Below are positions 23,876 through 31,008 of a stretch of 64,000 bases of DNA, piece by piece. Location of the stretch: assembly GCA_020432165.1 (NCBI GenBank), contig JAGQGU010000006.1, positions 62,001-126,000 on the forward strand, read 5' to 3'. Origin of the DNA: Thermomicrobiales bacterium (GTDB taxonomy: Bacteria > Chloroflexota > Chloroflexia > Thermomicrobiales > UBA6265). Under the pieces are notes generated by a model, which was not told the origin of the DNA, did not search any database, and worked only from the letters and a program-made list of their open reading frames with translations. Made by a program: the position numbers and the translations under genes. Each line of letters begins with the position of its first letter. The first letter of the stretch is position 1.

Positions 23876-26764
23876 CTAATCCGCGATTTGGCGTTTCTCA
23901 TCCTCAGCCAGTTCGGCAAACAAACGCTGGATATCTCTGTTTACAGCGACCTTCCCGAGATATGACGCGATGGCCGCCTCATCGCGCAGTAGGGATCTGC
24001 GTCGCATGAGTTCGGTGTGCGCTTGTTGTATTGCGTGCGCATAGTCCGCATCCTTGCCGAGATATCGGTATCCCAATGCGACGGTGAGCAGCACGCGCAA
24101 CGGCGCCTCTATACCGTCCGTTGAGGACGTATCGATGAAGCCGACGATCGTTTGCAGGCAGGAGCGGACGCTCTCCACGTCATCTGTGGCCATCGCTATC
24201 CGCAGAAGCCCGGCAATAGAGTCGTACTGTGTCGGTCTGGGCGGGTTGGTCTGGCGGAAGTCCGTAGCTCGCTGATAGGCAGCACGGGCATCGGCCCACT
24301 GCCCCAGCGATTCATGCGCCATTCCCAGATACTGATACGGACTGGCGAGAAACCGACTTGTGGTGCGTTGCGCCATCCTGGTGATTACGTTTGTCAGAGC
24401 CGTGACGGCTTCGTCCGCTCTCCCTAACTCCACCAGACAGAGGCCGATATTCATCATCGGTATGAACTGGTTGCTCAGCTTGCCGATCATCTCAGCCAGT
24501 TCGATAGCAGCCTGATAGCCGATGATCGCTTCCTGGTAGTTACCGAGGTCGGTATCGCAGTTGGCTGCTGCCAATAGTGCCTCGGAATGAACCCAGTTAT
24601 TCTGGTATTCGATAGCCATTTGTTGAGACTCACGCGCGAAATCGCGTGCGATATCGTACGTACCTTGCAGATAGGTGATGTGACTGAGCATGGCTATGGC
24701 TGAGGCTGCCAGGTGGACTTCACCCAGCTGCAGATGAAGATTCCGCGCCCGGATTTGGTGGGCATAGGCGGCTGGTAATCGGCCCAGATCAAAACTGATT
24801 TCTCCCAGCAATTGCTGGGTCAACGCTTCAATCTCGGGCCAGTCGTGATACGCCACTCTGGCCAGAATCTGCTCACCTGTCGCCAACGCTTTTTCATAGT
24901 CGCCATGACCTCGCAGCATCGCGAGACGGGCGGCACGAATATGCCAGACCAGACGCTGATTGCACGCTTTGGTGGCGAGGTCTTCCGCCCGTTCAAACCA
25001 GTAACCAGAGAGGTCCCAATCCATGCGCAGGGCACTGGCCTGACCGACCTTGAATGCAGCGCGTGCGGCCCCCTCCCAGTCTTCGGCGAGAATGGAATGG
25101 CTGGCTATCCAGCCCAGAACGGAGACATCCGCCTCTTCGATCATCGCCCCCATCACCGTTGCGACCTGCTTGTGGAGCGATCGCCGCCGTGTGGGTGTGA
25201 TCTGTGAGTAGACATACTCCTGATAGAGCGCGTGGGAGAAGCGATAGGTCGTATAGCTACGACCGGCTGACATGACCGGATCGCCTGGCTTCAACAGATG
25301 GTGATGAGCGATGAGCTGATGCTCAATCTGCTCTTGTAGCGCATCTTCATCCAATCCGGTTACATCGGCCAGAACGTGTGAGAGCGACATCTCGCCCATG
25401 ACCGCTGCCACATGGAGCACATTGCGCTCCTGATCCGAGAGAGTGGTCAATCGTTGTTCGATAAAGCGACGGATGCTGGCCGGGATATCGGTCGGGGCAA
25501 CCTGCCGGTTGAAGACCCACGATTTGCCAGCACCACCGGCTACCAGCGCACCGGATTCCTGGAGCTGCTGCAGAATCGCCGATGCGAGAAACGGATGACC
25601 GGATGTTCGGGCGTAGAGCCACTCCACGAGTTCATCCCAGTTCGCCACATTGGTGAACTGCTGCAGGAGTCCATCGCTAAATGCTCGCCCTCGGGCGGGT
25701 GTCAGCGTATCGGCGAGCGAGAGATAGATGCCGCTGGGACTGCCGTTCATGGCATCGATGAGCGCCGCGAGTCTGGATCCCTCCCTGACTTCGTCAGAGC
25801 GAAATGTCCCGATAATTGCCATTGGCACATCGCGCAGATGCTTCATCTGGCCGTGGAGGTGCGTCAGCAGGGAAATCGTTTGGTCACTTGCCCAGTGCAG
25901 ATCTTCCACCACGATGAGGAACGGCCATTCCTGCGAAAGCGAGGTGAGGAGCCGCACCTGATCGTCCCAGCGATCAAGCGTTTCCGTGCCCGACTGGGTT
26001 GTTGCATTGGCGAATGCTTCTGGCCCCAGGGATGGATGATCAGCCGCCAATTGCGCGATGGTGTGTTCGGAAACCAGTACACCAGCGAGCTTGGGCAGGA
26101 ATGGCAAAATCTCCGCAACGCGTTCGGTGGAGAGCGCTGGCCGCGAAGCGTAACGCCCGGGATACGTGGAATGAGCGGGCGGAGTCACAAGTAGTCGATC
26201 TGTAGCGTGGCGGATGGCGAGGTACGGCTCGATAGTAGGACCACGGCTCGTTGCTTCACCCCAGCTCACAACCACGGGTTGAGCATTGGCCGCAATCCAG
26301 TCTGCTGCAAATCTGGCGATAGAGGTCTTGCCCATACCCGCCTCGCCGCCCAGCAGAATCATTTGTGGATTCCCATGGCGGGCGTAGCGAGCGTGTTCCC
26401 GAATCTGATTTAGGATGTGTTCCCGCCCTGCCCGGACAAACTTTCCTGGTGCGTTTGGCTGCGCAGCATGTTTCTTGGCTTCGTTGGATCGATCCCACGC
26501 TTCGGCGAGTTGCTGCTGTTGCTCTGGTGTGCAATTGAGTGCTCGTGCCAGGCTGAGAATGGTTGGGCGATGCGGCAATATCCATTCGGCAGGCTGCGCC
26601 ACCCGACGCTCGCAATTGGTGATAGAGCGTGGCGAGATGCGATCGCCCGTCGTACGGTTGGCCAACCCTGCCTGGGTGAGCCCTTTCTCTGTACGAAGCC
26701 TGATGAGGAGTTCGCCAAATGGTGATCTTTTGCCCTCTCCAGGATGATCTGATGGCTCCACCAC
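23876..26764 (-). CDS. Large HTH-ATPase-TPR regulator
   Basis: 962 residues. Residues 10-90 form an XRE-like helix-turn-helix (FGELLIRLRTEKGLTQAGLA, ISPRSITNCERR). A STAND/AAA-type ATPase follows: Walker A GGEAGMGKTS (about 140-149) and Walker B FLIVVEDLHWAS, then FRSDEVREGSRL and the winged-helix relay region. From about 560 to the end the chain is helical repeats of the TPR type (LGQWADARAAYQRATDF, LGNYQEAIIGYQAAIELAEM). Proteins of this layout are signal-gated regulators related to MalT, in which ligand binding frees the ATPase. The HTH is at the N terminus, unlike LuxR-type MalT. Target genes unknown. Paralogous in design to 27102-29972. Confidence 0.8.
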   Translation of the reverse strand: MVEPSDHPGEGKRSPFGELLIRLRTEKGLTQAGLANRTTGDRISPRSITNCERRVAQPAEWILPHRPTILSLARALNCTPEQQQQLAEAWDRSNEAKKHAAQPNAPGKFVRAGREHILNQIREHARYARHGNPQMILLGGEAGMGKTSIARFAADWIAANAQPVVVSWGEATSRGPTIEPYLAIRHATDRLLVTPPAHSTYPGRYASRPALSTERVAEILPFLPKLAGVLVSEHTIAQLAADHPSLGPEAFANATTQSGTETLDRWDDQVRLLTSLSQEWPFLIVVEDLHWASDQTISLLTHLHGQMKHLRDVPMAIIGTFRSDEVREGSRLAALIDAMNGSPSGIYLSLADTLTPARGRAFSDGLLQQFTNVANWDELVEWLYARTSGHPFLASAILQQLQESGALVAGGAGKSWVFNRQVAPTDIPASIRRFIEQRLTTLSDQERNVLHVAAVMGEMSLSHVLADVTGLDEDALQEQIEHQLIAHHHLLKPGDPVMSAGRSYTTYRFSHALYQEYVYSQITPTRRRSLHKQVATVMGAMIEEADVSVLGWIASHSILAEDWEGAARAAFKVGQASALRMDWDLSGYWFERAEDLATKACNQRLVWHIRAARLAMLRGHGDYEKALATGEQILARVAYHDWPEIEALTQQLLGEISFDLGRLPAAYAHQIRARNLHLQLGEVHLAASAIAMLSHITYLQGTYDIARDFARESQQMAIEYQNNWVHSEALLAAANCDTDLGNYQEAIIGYQAAIELAEMIGKLSNQFIPMMNIGLCLVELGRADEAVTALTNVITRMAQRTTSRFLASPYQYLGMAHESLGQWADARAAYQRATDFRQTNPPRPTQYDSIAGLLRIAMATDDVESVRSCLQTIVGFIDTSSTDGIEAPLRVLLTVALGYRYLGKDADYAHAIQQAHTELMRRRSLLRDEAAIASYLGKVAVNRDIQRLFAELAEDEKRQIAD

Positions 26765-26789
26765 TATCCCCTAAAATACGCATTCGTAA

Positions 26790-26804
26790 GACATAAATTA
26801 TGTC
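26790..26804. promoter_or_regulatory. Palindrome upstream of the regulator gene
   Basis: A 7-1-7 perfect inverted repeat, GACATAA, A, TTATGTC, 26 bases before the ATG of the 962-residue regulator. It overlaps a minus-strand TTGACA (26801-26806) that could be its -35 element. Autoregulation is a reasonable guess. The rest of 26765-27101 (337 bases) holds no gene I can support apart from a terminator hairpin at 27067-27099. Confidence 0.4.
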
Positions 26805-27066
26805 AATAAACAGGATGGGTCAGCCCATCGTCGTATGTCTGCGGTGACACATTGGTTTCCTGATGATTATCCATGCATTTTCATGCTCGTGCTACCCGGT
26901 CAATTCGTCGGTGCGGCATCTGTTTCGCATTCTGGTGGGTGTGCAACCCCGGATGTGCTGTGCAGTCGTTGCGCAACTTGCGTCAAAGTTGCCAGTAAGT
27001 TTCGGTGACGTGCTGCTGACGAGTACCCACAATTCGACTGTAAGGTGCAGGTCTGTATAGAGCGTT

Positions 27067-27099
27067 CTCAACACGAGGTCCCCCAGCTTGGGTGTTGAG
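27067..27099 (-). terminator. Hairpin after the 956-residue regulator
   Basis: Arms CTCAACAC (27067-27074) and GTGTTGAG (27092-27099) with an inner CCCC/GGG pairing. It begins directly after the stop of the 27102-29972 gene on the minus strand. No clear T-run. Confidence 0.45.
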
Positions 27100-27101
27100 T
27101 A

Positions 27102-29972
27102 CTAACTCTGTATCAGACCTGCTTCTTTTGCCCGTTCCAGCAGGAGCATGCCGGTCGCATTTCCGCGCAGATAGGTTGTCCGGATATTCGGGTGTTCAAT
27201 GAGTCCGGCGCGCTGCAGATGCAGGTTGGCGCCTTCGGCCAACGTCATGCGCATCAGGCGATCATTCCCCAGCTTTTCGTAGGCCACAACCAACGCCATG
27301 AGGGCATTGAGGGGATCTTCCAGCGCGCGTGGATCGTTGGTTCGCCACCACTGCTGCAGCTTGTTCAGGTGATATTCCACATCGCGCCCGAGTTGCACCG
27401 CGCAGCGCAGAATACCGCCAAGGTCATCGCCAATCATCGCGTCGAGACCCGATTCCTGTCTGGTTTGGAGAGCCCGTTCGAACCATTCCACGGCTTCGGC
27501 ATATTCTTCAGAGCGCTCCAGTGCCACCCCCTTGTAGAAGCAGACAAAGGCTTGCAGTCGTGGTGTATGGAGCGGTTCCATCTCTTCCAGAAGCGCATCG
27601 AATTCTGCCAATGCTGCTTCCAGATTGCCCAGACGTGTATTGGCCATGCCGATATTCATGCGGCTAAGCAGAATACCGCGCATCTCACCGGTGTGGCTAT
27701 AGGTGGCCAACGACCGTCGGAAGACATCCACAGCGTCACCATACCGACCGAGTTCGAGCAGCGCATTCCCTTCGGCCAGCAGCGCTTCTGCACCCAGGCC
27801 GTCCTGCTGGGGATCCGGTGCTGCCGCCCAACCCGCCTGGGCATGGCGGATAGCGGCATCGAGCCGGCCAAGGCGACACGCCACGTGGCTCAGCATCGAA
27901 TGGCTGGCACTCAAGCGATCATATCGACCGATCTGCTCAAAGAGCGAAATGGCGCGATTCCACAAATCGGTGGCTTCATCCAGGCTACCGCGATCATAGG
28001 CAACCAGGGCCAAAATCTCGGTTGCTTCAGCTTCCAGGCTGATATCGCCCATACGCTGACTCTGGATCATGGCATCGTGGCCGATGGTGCGGGCTTCCTG
28101 GAGTGTGCCCATACTGCGGAGCACATGCGCCCGGCGGAGTCGCGCATCCCACAGCTTGCGGGTGTCGTTGGCCAGGAGCGCAAGACGCTCGGATTGATCG
28201 ACCCAGACAAACGTGAGGTCATGATCCAGTTTCGCCAGGGTGGCATAACTGGTTAACAATGCCTGCTCGGCGGCTTCGGCATACATACCCGCCATTTCGT
28301 AGTGGTGGGTTGCATGTGGTGCACCCTGCAGCGGGTTGTTCCGGAACCGGGCAACCATCGCTTCGGCCGTTGACCGATGAAGAGCTCGCAGCCGATTGGG
28401 TGATAGAGACTCGTAGACGGTTTCCGCCATAACCTGATGACTAAACTCATATTCGCCGTCGAGTTGATCCGAGGCATAGCGGAATATCCGATGTCCTTCC
28501 ACCAGTTCGCGGTCCAGCACAATCGAGATATCGCTGGAGGAGAGCCCGGTGATCATGGGCAGATCTTCTGGCGAGAACGGACCGCCTTGCACACTGGCTG
28601 CCTCGACAATCGTGCGTGCCGGGTTGCTCAGGCGTTGGAGCCGCTCGTCAATAATCGCTCGCATCTTGCGCGGAAGTTCAACCGCCATCTGGGCGCCATC
28701 CAGCGACCACGTGCCATTGCTCTGTTGCACGAGGCCCTTGGTTTCAACCAAACGACGCAGCATCTCGGTAGTGAAGAGTGGATGCCCATATGTGCGCCCA
28801 AAGAGGAGCGAGGTCAGTGTGGCGTGATCCTCAGGTGACATCGGGAAGGCGGAAACGAGTTCAGAGACAAACTGCTGTCCCGATTGTGCACCGACAGCTG
28901 ATTCCAGGCTGATGACCACGGAATCGATCTGGCGGCTCATCTCGTTGATGACGTGATGAAGCGGGTGTCGTCCCTGCGGTACCACAAGGTCGCTGGAGCG
29001 GAAGGTACCGATCACCAACACAGGCATATCCGTATGCAAACGCATCTGTCGCTGCAAATGCAGAAGCAGGCTGCAGCTGCTCTCGTCCGCCCAATGAAGA
29101 TCTTCCAGCACAATCACCAGTGGCCGATCACGTGTCACTGCTGCAATGAGCGCCATGAGTTGATCGTAGCGACCGGTGGTATTGGTGGGGGAGAGTGTCT
29201 CCCGCATGCGATTGAATCCGGAGATAGATTCCGGTGCACGCACCAGGAACCATTCCTCCAGATCCTGGAGATCAATGATAACGCCGCCCAGCTTGTGCAC
29301 AGAGGCCAGCAGGGCATCGGCGTAGATGAACGTATTCGGATTCGGATCGACGAACTTCATGTCCCGCCGGAGCACATGACTCAGCGCCCGTCGCCACGGC
29401 AGATAGGGCTCATTTGTGGCGGCACCGCTGGAGCATTCGCCCATGGCCAGGATGATCGGCAGGGTGTCCGATTCCAGCACGGTGCAGAATTCCTCCACCA
29501 GTCTCGTCTTGCCGACGCCAGCAGTGCCCTCAATGAAGTGGATGCGCGGTTGCCCTGTGAGTACCATCTCCCAACTTGCCATCAGGCTGGCCCACTGGGC
29601 TTCGCGTCCGCCCTTCACAAAGGGGATGTGGTAAGTGTCTCCAGTCGAGGGTCGGGTGGAGGGAGTTCGTCGGTGTGTTTGCGCGGCAGCCCGCAGCATC
29701 GCCTGACCGCGTTCAGACTGAGGATCGATATTAAGTGCCAGCATGATCACATGCACGGATTCCTGCCGCGGCCGCACAAAATCGGCCGGGCTATCCTTGG
29801 CGGCTTCGATATTGGCAATGGCGCGATCGCTGATCACACCATATGCCGCCACCGACGGATCGGCGGCGAAACGTTCTGCGATCTTATTGGCGAGTTCAGT
29901 TTGTGAAAGACCCGCCGACCGACGTTCCTCCCGCAAAATGGTGCCGAATGGGGAGCGCAAACGAAGTGTCAT
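27102..29972 (-). CDS. Large HTH-ATPase-TPR regulator, paralog
   Basis: 956 residues with the same layout as the gene at 23876. HTH-like start (FGTILREERRSAGLSQTELANKI), Walker A EGTAGVGKTR, Walker B PLVIVLEDLHWADE, then FRSSDLVVPQGRHPL and SANT-like relay helices, and TPR repeats (LGRLDAAIRHAQAGWAAA, LGRYGDAVDVFRRSLATY, LGNLEAALAEFDALLEEM). Sequence identity to the neighbour looks modest outside the motifs, so they are old paralogs or separate acquisitions. Both are on the minus strand and would be transcribed in the order 27102-29972 then 23876-26764, each with its own upstream region. Confidence 0.8.
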   Translation of the reverse strand: MTLRLRSPFGTILREERRSAGLSQTELANKIAERFAADPSVAAYGVISDRAIANIEAAKDSPADFVRPRQESVHVIMLALNIDPQSERGQAMLRAAAQTHRRTPSTRPSTGDTYHIPFVKGGREAQWASLMASWEMVLTGQPRIHFIEGTAGVGKTRLVEEFCTVLESDTLPIILAMGECSSGAATNEPYLPWRRALSHVLRRDMKFVDPNPNTFIYADALLASVHKLGGVIIDLQDLEEWFLVRAPESISGFNRMRETLSPTNTTGRYDQLMALIAAVTRDRPLVIVLEDLHWADESSCSLLLHLQRQMRLHTDMPVLVIGTFRSSDLVVPQGRHPLHHVINEMSRQIDSVVISLESAVGAQSGQQFVSELVSAFPMSPEDHATLTSLLFGRTYGHPLFTTEMLRRLVETKGLVQQSNGTWSLDGAQMAVELPRKMRAIIDERLQRLSNPARTIVEAASVQGGPFSPEDLPMITGLSSSDISIVLDRELVEGHRIFRYASDQLDGEYEFSHQVMAETVYESLSPNRLRALHRSTAEAMVARFRNNPLQGAPHATHHYEMAGMYAEAAEQALLTSYATLAKLDHDLTFVWVDQSERLALLANDTRKLWDARLRRAHVLRSMGTLQEARTIGHDAMIQSQRMGDISLEAEATEILALVAYDRGSLDEATDLWNRAISLFEQIGRYDRLSASHSMLSHVACRLGRLDAAIRHAQAGWAAAPDPQQDGLGAEALLAEGNALLELGRYGDAVDVFRRSLATYSHTGEMRGILLSRMNIGMANTRLGNLEAALAEFDALLEEMEPLHTPRLQAFVCFYKGVALERSEEYAEAVEWFERALQTRQESGLDAMIGDDLGGILRCAVQLGRDVEYHLNKLQQWWRTNDPRALEDPLNALMALVVAYEKLGNDRLMRMTLAEGANLHLQRAGLIEHPNIRTTYLRGNATGMLLLERAKEAGLIQS

Positions 29973-30124
29973 GAAATGTACTTTCCGCTGATCCGTGCCA
30001 GGCGATCAGGGCAGTTTCCGCCGTTGCGGCCTGACTCTCTACCTATGTGACGCAACTCCAGCCTGTGGGGTTTCGCTATGACTAATACAATTGCATCCAT
30101 CCTGCCGGACAATCATGTGAATCT

Positions 30125-30934
30125 CTATAGCGAATGAAATATCGGTGGCAAGTCCAGATGACCATCTGTCTCGAGGATAGCATATGCAGTTGCATTAGGT
30201 TGTTCGATATGCATGGAATGTCCGGCGTTCGCGATGACAGCATGTGGAACCGAAGGAGGTAGATCAGCGAGTCTTCGTGCTCCCGAATGTTCACCCACCA
30301 TGAGCGTAGTCGGCTGCGGCAAGCCCGTGAGCGCTTCCAGAAATGATGGCTCCCGAGGAGTTAAAAGCGAGACAGCCGATCGGTACATTACACGTGGATC
30401 AGCCAGTTCGAGCACCGGCAGAAAAGCGATCGCCGCCACATCGCCGCGACTGGCCTGCATACTGGTGGCCCGCATCATCATCGCGTGGCCGCGAGCGACA
30501 TAACTCTCCTCGGTGAATCGCGCTATTTGCGTGGCGAGCACGCTGTGATTCGGGTGGAGGAGGGGCTCCGCCAATGTCAGCCGGGCAACAATATCCGGGC
30601 GACTGCGCGCGATCTCGATCGCGATGTTAGCGCCCATGCTATGACCAAAGGTGTAGCTGCCTCGTACACCCAGGTCGTCCAGCAACCCGACGATGGCATC
30701 GGCGTGGGCATCGATGGTGGCCGGATAATTTTCGGTGGCGGTTGACAGACCAAAGCCAGGTGCATCGATCAGAAGCGCTGAGACGCCCTGTAACGGCTCG
30801 AAATCCAGAATGTGACTCATGGTATGGATGGAGGAGTCTCCGAGCCCGTGCAGCATGACCAGCGGACGAGAACTGGTCTGCGCATGCCAGGTGTACGCAA
30901 TGCTGTAGTCCGGTCGTTCAACGATGTGGATCAC
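30125..30934 (-). CDS. Alpha/beta hydrolase
   Basis: 269 residues, GTG start at 30934. Alpha/beta hydrolase fold: oxyanion HGLGDSS region, DAPGFGLS loop, nucleophile Ser in GHSMGAN, and catalytic His in NAGHSMHIEQP near the C terminus; the acid is probably the Glu/Asp after TLMVGEHSG. No signal peptide, so cytosolic esterase- or lipase-like activity on a small substrate. It lies downstream of the SH3b/NlpC gene, separated by a terminator hairpin. Confidence 0.85.
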   Translation of the reverse strand: MIHIVERPDYSIAYTWHAQTSSRPLVMLHGLGDSSIHTMSHILDFEPLQGVSALLIDAPGFGLSTATENYPATIDAHADAIVGLLDDLGVRGSYTFGHSMGANIAIEIARSRPDIVARLTLAEPLLHPNHSVLATQIARFTEESYVARGHAMMMRATSMQASRGDVAAIAFLPVLELADPRVMYRSAVSLLTPREPSFLEALTGLPQPTTLMVGEHSGARRLADLPPSVPHAVIANAGHSMHIEQPNATAYAILETDGHLDLPPIFHSL

Positions 30935-30957
30935 GATCGACTCCGGTTAACGAGAAA

Positions 30958-30983
30958 TCCCCGGGGGAGGGATCCCCCGAGGA
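30958..30983 (-). terminator. Terminator after the SH3b/NlpC gene
   Basis: Arms TCCCCGGGGGA (30958-30968) and TCCCCCGAGGA (30973-30983) with one mismatch and loop GGGA/TCCC-type bases. On the minus strand it is followed by a T-rich stretch. It lies 25 bases after the stop of the 989-residue protein. Confidence 0.65.
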
Positions 30984-31008
30984 TTCATTCTCGCATGTTT
31001 GTGGAGGC

